Below are positions 42,724-51,901 of a DNA stretch of 64,000 nt, in pieces. The notes beneath the pieces were generated by a model that saw only the letters and a list, made by a program, of their open reading frames with translations, made no database searches and was not told where the DNA came from. Both the position numbers and the translations under genes were made by a program. Source of the DNA: an uncultured Acetatifactor sp. (GTDB lineage Bacteria; Bacillota; Clostridia; Lachnospirales; Lachnospiraceae). The stretch spans positions 1 through 64,000 of the forward strand of contig CAJUFO010000006.1 in assembly GCA_910585615.1 (NCBI GenBank), given 5' to 3'. Numbering within the stretch: the first letter of the stretch is position 1; the number at the start of each line of letters is the position of its first letter.

Positions 42724-44835
42724 CTATTCTTTCATGGAAGGCTCCTCTTCCATATTTTCCGTTACGCCTTTCCTGTACTTGGCGGGCGTCACTCCGGTCA
42801 TCTCCTTGAACAGCTTAAAGAAATGGGCCAGATTTCCATATCCCACCTGCTGGCAGATTTCAGCCACGGTCAAGTCCCCCTTCAGCAGCAGCCTCTTGGC
42901 ATACTCGATCCGAAGGAATATGATATGATCCTTGTACTTCTTTCCCGTATGCTCCAGGAGAGCCTTTCGCACCACGGGCACAGAGGTGCCCAGATCCGAT
43001 GCCACCTTCTCGATGGACAGGTCATACTCGGCAAAGTGCTCGCTGACATATTCATATATCCTGCGGGATTCGCTGTTCTCAATCCGGCTCCTCAGCTCCT
43101 GAACGCTCTCACAGAATTCCTTGATCAGATTCTGCGCGGCCTCCTGAAAGCTTTCCACGCTCCTGGCAGACACAATCAGGCTGAGGCTCTGGTTCGACAG
43201 CACCACCTGGCATTCCCTAGCCACCCTGGCTATCTCGCTGAGGAAATCCGAAAAGACACATTGCTGCAACAATATGGACATCTGCATGCTTTCCAGCTGG
43301 TCGATATATCTGGCCAGTCCGGCCATGGCATCCGCTTCATCGCCTTTCGATAATGAGGAAGAGATTCTGTACAGCTCATCCGCGTCATGGAAGAAAGGAG
43401 GATGTCCGGCGATGTTTTGATGGATATTATCAATGCTCTCCAGCCAGGAGCCTGACAGGCTGGAAAGGTTGGGATATAGATTGCCGATGCCGAATACCGG
43501 CTCGTAGGCAAAGCTCTCCGCCATCTCACATACTAGCTCTACCAGCTCTTCCTTCTGATCCTCTTCCTGGATGCTACATATAGCGCTAATCCGCATTTTC
43601 TCGTAGTCACAGACCGTATATAGCGATTCCTTCTCCTCGTCCAGGGAAATCCTCTCTAACTCCTCTGACAACTGGCTCAGGAACTCTTTGGTCACCCCTT
43701 CATCGCTGTCGTAAAGAATACTGGTTACGAAGAAATAGCGCCCCGGGAAGCGAATCTGCAGCTTATCCAGATGCGCTGTAATATCATGTGAATAATTGCC
43801 CACCAGCAGCATATGCAGGACTTGCTTTCTCAACATCTCCTGCTTCTTCTTAATCTGCTCATTGGCCAGCGCGTTGGTCTCTAGGAGCCTGTCCATCATG
43901 TAATTGATTTCTTCCAGGGCATTGTCATAGGAGGCCTTTTCCGGCATCTTCACCCTGCTCCTGTATGTCCTTGTGATGTCCAGAATCGTCCCGTAGGATC
44001 GTCTCGCCAGCATGTTCGCCGTTAAAAACAGCATCAGGGCGGCCATCAATACGGACAGTACCTGCAGCACCAGCAGTCTCGTCCATATGAAGCCTTGCCG
44101 GCTGGGCAGATAGCAGATTTTGTATATTCCATTGGTGGTGTATGCTGTTAGGACATCGCTCTGTCCGTCTTCACAAGGCTTGCTTTGATTACAGAACAAT
44201 AATCCGTCGTCTCCGTATAGCGAGATGTTACCTTCCATGCCTCCACTGACAATCTGGAAGCGCTCCTGTAGATTAGCCTCTGGAATCACGCAGCACAGGA
44301 CTGCGCTTACCTTTTTAGACTTCTCATAGACCCGCAATGGAATCAGTACATAAAGGTTCTGCTCCAAGGACAATATCTTCTTTTCCTGTCCAACCTCCGC
44401 CAACACCTCGATAATTTTCTTCTTAGAGTCCTCCGGAAGCTTTTTCAGATAAATATCCAAATCTGTAGTACTGCCGGACGAGAGGTATATCTTCCTAGCT
44501 CCATAGTATAGGAAATAGTCGTCCGTCAAAGCGGAATAATGGCTATACTGTTCAAAGTCCTCCAGCATCACGATTTCATTGTACATATTTTCCTGCAGGT
44601 AATAGGGCTGGTACTTGCTGTCGATGCTAATCTGCAGCGCGATTTCGTCAAAGGCGGACAGCTGTGTCTCAAAATCACTGACAATCAATTCCGTTTTCTT
44701 CTGATAATACTCCCTCTGCGTCTGCGCGATGCTCGTATGGTTGATGAACGGAAACAGGATGAACAGGCTCACGCAGCAGCAAATCGCCAAACACATATAA
44801 GATGTCAGATAGGGATTTTTCAATTTCAACCGCAT
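42724..44835 (-). CDS. Membrane-bound AraC-family regulator
   Basis: A 703-residue regulator. Helix 1 (about 10-32, YMCLAICCCVSLFILFPF) and helix 2 (about 255-280, LLVLQVLSVLMAALMLFLTA) flank an extracellular sensor. A HAMP-like coil and a cytoplasmic linker follow. The AraC domain at the end includes IEKVASDLGTSVPVVRKALL and VGYGNLAHFFKLFKEMTGVT. The start ATG44835 (MRLKLKN) is preferred over 44868 because AAAGGA and GAGG lie just upstream. It is embedded inside cassette 3, between the GH95 gene and the barrel gene, with gaps of only 68 and 37 bases. It is therefore cotranscribed with its probable targets, implying positive feedback. Confidence 0.88.
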   Translation of the reverse strand: MRLKLKNPYLTSYMCLAICCCVSLFILFPFINHTSIAQTQREYYQKKTELIVSDFETQLSAFDEIALQISIDSKYQPYYLQENMYNEIVMLEDFEQYSHYSALTDDYFLYYGARKIYLSSGSTTDLDIYLKKLPEDSKKKIIEVLAEVGQEKKILSLEQNLYVLIPLRVYEKSKKVSAVLCCVIPEANLQERFQIVSGGMEGNISLYGDDGLLFCNQSKPCEDGQSDVLTAYTTNGIYKICYLPSRQGFIWTRLLVLQVLSVLMAALMLFLTANMLARRSYGTILDITRTYRSRVKMPEKASYDNALEEINYMMDRLLETNALANEQIKKKQEMLRKQVLHMLLVGNYSHDITAHLDKLQIRFPGRYFFVTSILYDSDEGVTKEFLSQLSEELERISLDEEKESLYTVCDYEKMRISAICSIQEEDQKEELVELVCEMAESFAYEPVFGIGNLYPNLSSLSGSWLESIDNIHQNIAGHPPFFHDADELYRISSSLSKGDEADAMAGLARYIDQLESMQMSILLQQCVFSDFLSEIARVARECQVVLSNQSLSLIVSARSVESFQEAAQNLIKEFCESVQELRSRIENSESRRIYEYVSEHFAEYDLSIEKVASDLGTSVPVVRKALLEHTGKKYKDHIIFLRIEYAKRLLLKGDLTVAEICQQVGYGNLAHFFKLFKEMTGVTPAKYRKGVTENMEEEPSMKE

Positions 44836-44903
44836 ATTCCTCAATCCTTTCTTCGGCATCTCCATCACTCGGCACGGCGCTGTTGCAGAAAAAAGGGAAA
44901 ATC

Positions 44904-47375
44904 CTAACGGACTGACGCAAATGTAAGCGTATACTCTCTGCCAGCCTCCGTACTGAACGTCAATATATGATTTACAGCCTCACCGCCCCTTGGCATGGCG
45001 GACGTCTCCACGATTTGTCCCTCGGGAAAATTTATCCTGCAGACCTTCCCGAATCGCGAGAGCACCCTCATTCGCTCCAATAATCCGTCCTTCCAGTAAA
45101 TATCCACTACAAATCCCTGTCTTCCCGTAATGCCCGTCATAGATCCGTTCCGAATCTTTGACGGAAGGGCCGGAATTGGAGAAATCACGCCGTCATTGTC
45201 CTGATAGAACATCTCCCCGATGGATGCCATCAGACAGATCTGCGCCTCTACCTGAACCACCTTGGTTCCAGGGAACCATGGAATTCCATGTCCTTCCCTG
45301 TTATAGTCATTCGTGGCGATGAGCATGTTGCCAAGCATCAGGTATATAATCTGGAACAAAATCTCGTATGCCTCATCCCCTCGATGGAACCTTGCCATGA
45401 ATTGGGTGTCCCAGGCAAAGGAGAATGCGGTCGCCATCCCCTTTCCTGCCGCAAGCCGTCTGTCGAGGAGCTTTTCCATGGCATTGCATATCTCAGGCTG
45501 AGTTCTTTTGTTTATCATAGTACCCGGACAGAGTCCGATGAGGGGCGAACGGTGACGGTGTCCCGGCTGGGCCTCCACATGATCTTCCACCCACTCCATG
45601 AGGCATCCGTTCCCATCCACTGGCAGCGGCCGTATCCTCCCGGCCAGAATCCTGTATCTTTCGGCAGTCTCAGAAGGCTTTCCGAGGATTTCCGCAGCCT
45701 CCGCGACATGGCTGAACAGCTCCTGCGCAAGCTCCAGATCACAGGTATCCGCAGAAGAGAACCATATAGTCTCCCCCTCCACGATATGCCCCATCTCCGG
45801 CGAGGCTCCGAACGGAAATGTCAGCCGCCCATCCTCGTCTTCCGTCAGCATGTCCTCCATAAATTCCGCAAAGGGTAAGAGGACATCATAAATCCGCATG
45901 AGGGTCTCTTCCCTCAGATCATGCTCATAGTAAATCCAGAGAATCTGCCCCAGCCAAGCAGCGCTGCCCAGCCAGCCGAAGCCCACATCAGAGTTTCCCC
46001 CCAGCGTCTTCGGGTCGCAGCATCCGTTCATGGTCGCTCCTCTTGCGCCATACAAATCCGCAGCGCAGGCTCTTGCCTGTTCCATCAGGCGCTCTATCCA
46101 ATCAAGGTACGGTCCATACCATTCTATAAGTCCGCCATTCACTAGGGGCCAGTAACACATCTCAATATTCAGATCCACATGATAATCGCTCTCCCATGCC
46201 GGACGCGTATCACGACACCAGATTCCCTGCAGATTGATAGGTGCTTTCGGCAAAACCCCTTTCGGCTGGGGCATGCCGGAAGAAATCGCTATATATCTCG
46301 CGCTGTTATACATGAGCTCCAGCATGAACGGCGTAAGCCTGCCTGCATCCTTCGATTCCTGAATCCGTTCCGGCGTAGTCATATCCGGGGCCTCCTGTCC
46401 GTCAGCCGGCTCCAGAACCAGGCTGGTGCGATGATAGAACCCGGAAAAACGCTCTTTATGAACCATGTACAAAGCATGATATTCCGGAAGCCCGGAAAGC
46501 CTTTCCAGACAATATGCCGCAGGATCGGGAGCCTCCTCATCCGTGGCGATTCTTACAAGCAGTGTCACTTCATCGCTGCTGTCGAACCAGACCGATGCCC
46601 CTCTGGCAGGATTCACGTAACTGTCGCGGTCATATACGTATCCAAGCCCGAACCTTTTCCCTGGCATTTCCTCCCCGTCTATGCCGTATGTCCGTTTCCC
46701 CATGGTAATCCTTCCGTTCCTGTGGAGAACGCGAACTGCGCCGCCAAAGCGCTTCCCTTCTTCAAATTCACCGGAAATGGTCACATAGCCATATCCTGCT
46801 TTTCCTGTGACCTCACATTCCGGATCCAGCATGCGGGACAGAGACACTTCGCCCGTCAGCGTACCGGGAGCAGAAGCAGCAAAGTGCACTACTATGGCCC
46901 CATAATCATAGGAGCAGAATGCGGTCCTGGTAAAGCCGACACCGCCGCTGACAAATTCTGTCCTAGCTATTCCATTCTCCAGATCCAGTCCCCTGCGATA
47001 GCCGCTTATCTCTTCTGACGGCAGTGTCATATTCAGATACAGATCGAAGGCCGGGACGAAAGGATTAATGTAAATCGCATTTTCTTCAGGGATGGTCCTT
47101 TTCAGGCGGCGCGTGGCCTCTCCCCATCTCTTCTGCCGGCAAAGGCTCTTGATTTCGGATATGTCCCGATATGTGCCATAGGCAGGATGCTTTAGGTAAT
47201 CCCGCCACAGGAGATCATGATTCAGCGCGAAAATCTCATTCTTGGGCCTGCCATACACCATTGCACCAAGCCTTCCGTTTCCCAAAGGATAGCTTTCCGC
47301 CCAATCGGATGCTGGGTTCACATCCCACATAAACGAAGAGGAATTTGTCTTCCCAAAAAACAAATCGTCACTCAT
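44904..47375 (-). CDS. GH95 family alpha-L-fucosidase
   Basis: An 823-residue cytoplasmic enzyme. The N-terminal domain has the GH95 signature WAESYPLGNGRLGAMVYG and IFALNHDLLWRDY. The catalytic (alpha/alpha)6 barrel contains APINLQGIWCRDTRPAWESD and HVDLNIEMCYWPLVNGG, the Asn-containing region used in GH95 catalysis. A further segment reads FPFGASPEMG. A C-terminal beta domain follows. ATG47375 is spaced 8 bases from AAGGAG; the ATG six bases earlier is too close. It follows the binding protein of cassette 3 after a hairpin-bearing gap. GH95 enzymes release alpha-1,2-linked fucose or L-galactose; which one applies here is not determined. Confidence 0.88.
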   Translation of the reverse strand: MSDDLFFGKTNSSSFMWDVNPASDWAESYPLGNGRLGAMVYGRPKNEIFALNHDLLWRDYLKHPAYGTYRDISEIKSLCRQKRWGEATRRLKRTIPEENAIYINPFVPAFDLYLNMTLPSEEISGYRRGLDLENGIARTEFVSGGVGFTRTAFCSYDYGAIVVHFAASAPGTLTGEVSLSRMLDPECEVTGKAGYGYVTISGEFEEGKRFGGAVRVLHRNGRITMGKRTYGIDGEEMPGKRFGLGYVYDRDSYVNPARGASVWFDSSDEVTLLVRIATDEEAPDPAAYCLERLSGLPEYHALYMVHKERFSGFYHRTSLVLEPADGQEAPDMTTPERIQESKDAGRLTPFMLELMYNSARYIAISSGMPQPKGVLPKAPINLQGIWCRDTRPAWESDYHVDLNIEMCYWPLVNGGLIEWYGPYLDWIERLMEQARACAADLYGARGATMNGCCDPKTLGGNSDVGFGWLGSAAWLGQILWIYYEHDLREETLMRIYDVLLPFAEFMEDMLTEDEDGRLTFPFGASPEMGHIVEGETIWFSSADTCDLELAQELFSHVAEAAEILGKPSETAERYRILAGRIRPLPVDGNGCLMEWVEDHVEAQPGHRHRSPLIGLCPGTMINKRTQPEICNAMEKLLDRRLAAGKGMATAFSFAWDTQFMARFHRGDEAYEILFQIIYLMLGNMLIATNDYNREGHGIPWFPGTKVVQVEAQICLMASIGEMFYQDNDGVISPIPALPSKIRNGSMTGITGRQGFVVDIYWKDGLLERMRVLSRFGKVCRINFPEGQIVETSAMPRGGEAVNHILTFSTEAGREYTLTFASVR

Positions 47376-47418
47376 AGTCATAACTCCTTTTCTGCGCCAA
47401 TCTTCCTCTTGTCGCTAA

Positions 47419-47454
47419 AAGAGGGAGTTTGCCATATTGGCAGGATTCCCTCTT
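47419..47454 (-). terminator. Hairpin after the cassette 3 binding-protein gene
   Basis: Arms AAGAGGGA and TCCCTCTT enclose a second small palindrome (TGCCATATTGGCA). It lies 38 bases after the binding-protein stop and before the GH95 gene. Function as in the other two cassettes: partial termination or 3'-end protection. Confidence 0.65.
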
Positions 47455-47491
47455 CTCGCTTTCAAGATACATATGTCATAACATCGTCCGC

Positions 47492-49318
47492 TTATCTTGT
47501 GGCGTCATAGTAGTCCTTGTAGATCTTGACATATTCCTTGGCGCCCAGAGCGTCCATCTCATCGAAATAGTTATCGATTTCATCCAGAGACCGCGCGCCT
47601 GTGACGAATTTCGCAGTCTCCTTCGCGCTGTACTCCTGAAGCATGACCTGCAGGTTTCCTGCCTCCACAGCTGTCTCCGCGTCCAGGTACACATACGCCG
47701 GATAGACATCGGGGGTGGTATAGTTTTTCAGGGTGTATTCCGGCGCATCGCAATAGTGATAGTCGACAGTAAAGCATACGTTCTCATCCAAACGCAAGTC
47801 CGCCAGATAGGGCTCCTTGTACTTTGTCAGGTCTCTGGAACTATCAAACGTATAGAATCCGCCCTCCATGCCGCTGCCGTCCGGAAACTCGGTGCCTATG
47901 ACGTTCGTCCACAGCTGTATCTCCTTCTCGAAAAAGTCTCCGTTGGATTCGTACTTACAGTCTTCCTTCTCCATGTCCAGATATCTCACAGTGGTGCTGT
48001 CTCCCGGTACGTCGGCGACCCATCCGCTCCAGCCGTACAGATAGTCTCCCTCTTCCACCACGCCGCCTCCTCTAACTTGGATACACGTGGTATGGAAAGT
48101 GTACCAGTAGTCCAGGAAAGCTGCCGCAAGCTCTGGATTCTCACATTCCGCGCTGACTACTGCCGCGCCGCAGGAAAGCATCTTCGGATTGACCGGCCAC
48201 TGTGCGGTATCGTTCCACTGGCTGGTCAGCGGAATCGCGCCCCAGAACTGTCTGTAATCTTCCCCTTGGCACATATAGCTGCTGGTGATGACCCCCGTCA
48301 GATTCTGCTGCGTCAGGGCCAGGGCGGCCTCTTTGTCCATTGTGAAGAAATCAGGATGAATCAGCCCTTCGTCATAGAGCTCCTTCATCAGCTTCAGCAC
48401 CTCGCCGTAGACCTCCCTGTCCGCCACAGGCAGCACCACCTCGCCGCCACGCAGGGCGATATCCGTCCCTTTTGCCTGATTAGTCAGATAGCCGAATGCA
48501 TTCAGAATATAGTTCATTGGATTGTAGAATTCATAGCTGCCTCCCATGGGGATATAGCTGGCGTCCAGCTCCTTGAACGCGTGCAGCACATCCAAAAGCT
48601 CGTCCAGGGTAGCAGGCACTTCCTTTCCACATCTGTCCAGCCAGTCATAGTTCAGGAATATCTTGCTGATTCCTCCGGCTCCCCCCGGATCATTGACGCG
48701 GCCTGTGGACCATACATGACCTTCGCCGTCCATGATAGATGCTTTATAGCTGGGGTTCTTCTCATAGATAGCCGTCAGGTTTGGCATATAGGTCTCGTTC
48801 AGATAAGGGCCCAAATCGAGAATCTGCTCCTCCACCATGCCGTATTTTACCAGCGAAGCTGGATCAAAGTCTCCGCCGATGATGATATCCGGCAGCTCAC
48901 CGCTGGCAAAGGCCAGCGACAGGAACTCCGATTTGTTCGCATCCGTGAACCGGGTGACCTCCAAATCGATGTTCAGGGCTCCCTCGATGTATTTATACAT
49001 CCATACATCCTCCGCGTTGCCCGCGCCTTCGCTGCTTAGGATATACAGGGACAGCTTCTTCTCTACTCCTTCGTCCACCATGGGAATCGAGGCCGGATGG
49101 AGCCATTCCAGCCCGGAGGCTTCCTCTCCGCCTCCCGTCTCCACGCTCTCCTGAGCGCTCTGTGCAGGGGCGGATTCCTCCTCCTTCTCCTCTTCGGCAG
49201 ATGAGCTGTCGGAGACGCTGCTGTTTCCATCAGTCCCGTTCCCGCAGGCACCCAGCGCCAGCGTCATGGTGCCTGCCAGTGCCAGCGCCACAATCTGTTT
49301 CCATAACTTTTGCTTCAT
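47492..49318 (-). CDS. Extracellular solute-binding lipoprotein
   Basis: A 608-residue lipoprotein of cassette 3. Signal MKQKLWKQIVALALAGTM with lipobox ALGAC (Cys25). A Ser/Glu-rich linker (about 27-65) is followed by the binding domain, with SLAFASGELPDIIIGG and the LplA-like MPNLTAIYEKNPSYK. GGAGGAGTAAG precedes ATG49318. Unlike cassettes 1 and 2, this gene follows the two permease genes instead of leading the operon. The next gene downstream is a GH95 fucosidase. Confidence 0.92.
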   Translation of the reverse strand: MKQKLWKQIVALALAGTMTLALGACGNGTDGNSSVSDSSSAEEEKEEESAPAQSAQESVETGGGEEASGLEWLHPASIPMVDEGVEKKLSLYILSSEGAGNAEDVWMYKYIEGALNIDLEVTRFTDANKSEFLSLAFASGELPDIIIGGDFDPASLVKYGMVEEQILDLGPYLNETYMPNLTAIYEKNPSYKASIMDGEGHVWSTGRVNDPGGAGGISKIFLNYDWLDRCGKEVPATLDELLDVLHAFKELDASYIPMGGSYEFYNPMNYILNAFGYLTNQAKGTDIALRGGEVVLPVADREVYGEVLKLMKELYDEGLIHPDFFTMDKEAALALTQQNLTGVITSSYMCQGEDYRQFWGAIPLTSQWNDTAQWPVNPKMLSCGAAVVSAECENPELAAAFLDYWYTFHTTCIQVRGGGVVEEGDYLYGWSGWVADVPGDSTTVRYLDMEKEDCKYESNGDFFEKEIQLWTNVIGTEFPDGSGMEGGFYTFDSSRDLTKYKEPYLADLRLDENVCFTVDYHYCDAPEYTLKNYTTPDVYPAYVYLDAETAVEAGNLQVMLQEYSAKETAKFVTGARSLDEIDNYFDEMDALGAKEYVKIYKDYYDATR

Positions 49319-49459
49319 TCCTTACTCCTCCTTCTTCTCTTCGGCAGCCCAGAAAACCGCCTTTTGTCTTACGCTCCCTTGTCTTTATCTTCAAAGCCCT
49401 GGCCTTGCAGCAAAGAGCCTGGACTCTAAATTCGTTCCGTTTCCCAATAACCGCGCCCT

Positions 49460-50362
49460 CTATCCTTTCACGGATCCAATCATGATGCCCTTTGCAAAGT
49501 ACTTCTGTAGAAAGGGATATGCAATCAACAATGGCAGGCTTCCCACAAAGATGATGGAATATTTCATCCCCTGGGCCGCATGGTACTGTTTCAGCGCATG
49601 GGCCATCATTTCCGGATCCATCTTCCCTTCCAGTTTCAGCTCCAGATTGGAGGTGAGAATCTTGTTCAGCACTTGCTGCAGCGAGAAATATTTTTCTTTA
49701 TAGATATACAGAAGACCTGTATAGTAATCGTTCCACCTCCCCACTCCGTAATAGAGCGCCATCACGGCCACAATCGGTTTCGCCAGCGGCAACGCGATTT
49801 TCACGAAGCAGCGCCCGTCTCCCGCGCCGTCGATATAGGCCGCCTCATAGAGGTCTGCGGGTATGCCGGTGGCGAAGTACTGCCTGGTCACGATTAGGTT
49901 ATAGCAGGATACGCCGGCCCCTACGATCATCACCAGCGGGCTGTTGACCAGTCCCAGCTGCTTCACCAGCAGATAGCTCGGAATCATCCCCCCGCTGACA
50001 TACATGGTAAGGAAAAAGAACCAGGATATGAAGCCCTTGAAAGGCATGTCCCTCTTCGTCAACACATACGCGGCGGGAATGGTCAGCACCAGATTGTACA
50101 GGGTGCCAGCGAATGTATAAATAATCGTGTTCCGATAGCCGATCCATATTATCTTTTCTTTCAGGATGTTCCTATATGCATCAAGGGTGAAGCCTTTTAT
50201 CCATAAAAAGGTATGGCCGGAATATACCTCCGTAGAGTCGGAAAAGGATGCAATCACCGTATAATACAGCGGATACACAATAATCACCGTAATCAATACA
50301 ACGATCATCACTATTATGTAGTCGTACGGCGTAAACCTGTTCAATTTAGAATGCTTTCTCAT
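49460..50362 (-). CDS. Carbohydrate ABC transporter permease, LplC type
   Basis: A 300-residue permease with six membrane helices, the first around YIIVMIVVLITVIIVYPLYY. The EAA loop is ADLYEAAYIDGAGDGRCFVK. The C-terminus GIMIGSVKG is almost identical to the cassette 1 copy. AAGGAGGGGG lies before ATG50362, and only 10 bases separate it from the LplB gene. Confidence 0.92.
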   Translation of the reverse strand: MRKHSKLNRFTPYDYIIVMIVVLITVIIVYPLYYTVIASFSDSTEVYSGHTFLWIKGFTLDAYRNILKEKIIWIGYRNTIIYTFAGTLYNLVLTIPAAYVLTKRDMPFKGFISWFFFLTMYVSGGMIPSYLLVKQLGLVNSPLVMIVGAGVSCYNLIVTRQYFATGIPADLYEAAYIDGAGDGRCFVKIALPLAKPIVAVMALYYGVGRWNDYYTGLLYIYKEKYFSLQQVLNKILTSNLELKLEGKMDPEMMAHALKQYHAAQGMKYSIIFVGSLPLLIAYPFLQKYFAKGIMIGSVKG

Positions 50363-50372
50363 ATCCCCCTCC

Positions 50373-51299
50373 TTACCACAGTGACGTCTCGCTTACTTTT
50401 TTCGAAATTGTATTTGCCGCCAGTATCAGCACGATGTTTATGATATTGTTGAACAGGCCGATGGCTGACGAATAGCTGAACTGCTGGCTTACGAGTCCGG
50501 TTTCGTACACATAGGTGGAGATGACGGTAGACGCATCCAGATTCAGGGGGGTCTGCAGCAGATATATCTGTTCGAATCCTGAGGAAAGCATGGAACCCAT
50601 ACGGAGTATCAACAGCGTGATAATCGTGGGCTTCAGGTGCGGCAGGTTCACATGCCATATCACCTGCAACCTGGTAGCTCCATCCACCCTAGCTGCCTCC
50701 ACCAACTCCCCAGATACCCCGGCCAGGGCCGACAAATAAATGATGGTACCCCAGCCCAGGCCCCTCCACAGATCCACCACCGCGTTGATCCAGGGAAATG
50801 CCTTCGCCGAGCTGAGCAGATTGACATATTCGAAGCCTAAGATGTCCCCCGCAATATTGAACAGCCCGCCACGGTTCAGGAACATCCTGCACATGGAACA
50901 TGCCACCACGGTAGAAACGAAATACGGCGCATAGGTGAGCATCTGGCACGTCTTCTTCAGCTTCAGGCTCCGCATCTCATTCAAGAGGATTGCGAAAATG
51001 ATAGAAGAGGGCCAGAAAATAAGTGACACCACGTTCAGCCAAAAAGTGTTCCACATAATCCTGGGAAAAAAGGGATGGTTGACAAACGCCCTGAAATGCT
51101 TCAGCCCCACCCACTTGCTGCCCCAGATTCCCAGACGGCTGCTGAAATCCTTGAATGCTATCTGCACGCCGTAGATTGGGATATAGTGGAAAATGAAGAC
51201 TGTGACGATAGGCGGCAGTATCATCAGATAGGATACCCTGTGCCTCCACATCCGTTTCCACAGGCTCCGGGACGATGTCTTTTGATCCACTGTTTTCAT
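50373..51299 (-). CDS. Carbohydrate ABC transporter permease, LplB type
   Basis: A 308-residue permease and first gene of cassette 3. The first helix is YLMILPPIVTVFIFHYIPIY. YGVQIAFKDFSSRLG and the EAA loop GELVEAARVDGATRLQVIWH are typical of LplB. GAGGAGG lies 6 bases before ATG51299. A promoter with an upstream dyad precedes it. Confidence 0.92.
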   Translation of the reverse strand: MKTVDQKTSSRSLWKRMWRHRVSYLMILPPIVTVFIFHYIPIYGVQIAFKDFSSRLGIWGSKWVGLKHFRAFVNHPFFPRIMWNTFWLNVVSLIFWPSSIIFAILLNEMRSLKLKKTCQMLTYAPYFVSTVVACSMCRMFLNRGGLFNIAGDILGFEYVNLLSSAKAFPWINAVVDLWRGLGWGTIIYLSALAGVSGELVEAARVDGATRLQVIWHVNLPHLKPTIITLLILRMGSMLSSGFEQIYLLQTPLNLDASTVISTYVYETGLVSQQFSYSSAIGLFNNIINIVLILAANTISKKVSETSLW

Positions 51300-51330
51300 G
51301 AATGTCCTCCTCGCTTTCTTTTGTAGGTCT

Positions 51331-51407
51331 AGAATAGCAAATATATCTATGGATTTTCAACTACGTAAACCGAAAATCAATATGTCTTTTTGTGCATATC
51401 GATTGAT
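51331..51407 (-). promoter_or_regulatory. Predicted promoter and dyad operator of cassette 3
   Basis: The minus-strand -35 TTGAAA (51355-51360) and -10 TATTCT (51331-51336) are 18 bases apart. About 15 bases upstream of the -35 is a dyad of ATCAATATG (51376-51384) and CATATCGATTGAT (51395-51407). This is a plausible site for the AraC regulator encoded in the same operon. Confidence 0.5.
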
Positions 51408-51504
51408 ATTTTTTCAGAAAAAGTCAAATGCAGTCACTAATTTCCAGTAATTCACCGGTTCCCGGAACCATCCTGAATTGTCGGAAAAAATTACACAAAC
51501 CCTC

Positions 51505-51535
51505 TTGACTCTGATGTTACGTCATAGCATATAAT
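51505..51535 (+). promoter_or_regulatory. MerR-type promoter with 19-bp spacer and internal dyad
   Basis: TTGACT (51505-51510) and TATAAT (51530-51535) are separated by 19 bases instead of 17. The spacer contains the near-palindrome TGATGTTACGTCA. This is the classic architecture of promoters activated by MerR-family proteins and indicates autoregulation by the gene at 51572. Confidence 0.75.
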
Positions 51536-51571
51536 GTCCTTTCATCGATGATACGACAAGGGAGGTAATAT

Positions 51572-51901
51572 ATGAGAATCGTAAATGAAGTCGTCAGACT
51601 GATAGGCTTGAGCGTGCGCACGCTCCATTATTATAATGAAATCGGCCTGCTGAAGCCGAGTGCGGTGACAGATGCGGGCTACCGGCTGTATGACGACAAT
51701 GCTCTGGCACGCCTGCAGACCATCCTGTTGTTCCGGGAGCTGTGCTTCCCCCTGAAAGAGATAGGGGCCATGCTGAACAGTCCGGGCTTCGACCAGGCGA
51801 AGGCGCTGGAGCAGCAGATTCATCTTCTAGAGCTACAGAAGAGACGCATCCAGGAGCTAATCTGTCTTGCCCGTGAAATCAAAGAGGAGTATGTGAGATG
51901 A
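51572..51901 (+). CDS. MerR-family transcriptional regulator
   Basis: A 109-residue protein. The N-terminal winged-helix region shows the MerR pattern VVRLIGLSVRTLHYYNEIGL with LKPSAVTDAGYRLYDD. A coiled dimerisation helix ends the protein. GGGAGGT precedes ATG51572. It stops exactly at the start of the TipAS-like gene (overlap ATGA). In TipA-type proteins the two parts form one polypeptide; here the sensor is separate or was split by a frameshift. A 19-bp-spacer promoter lies upstream. Confidence 0.9.
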   Translation: MRIVNEVVRLIGLSVRTLHYYNEIGLLKPSAVTDAGYRLYDDNALARLQTILLFRELCFPLKEIGAMLNSPGFDQAKALEQQIHLLELQKRRIQELICLAREIKEEYVR

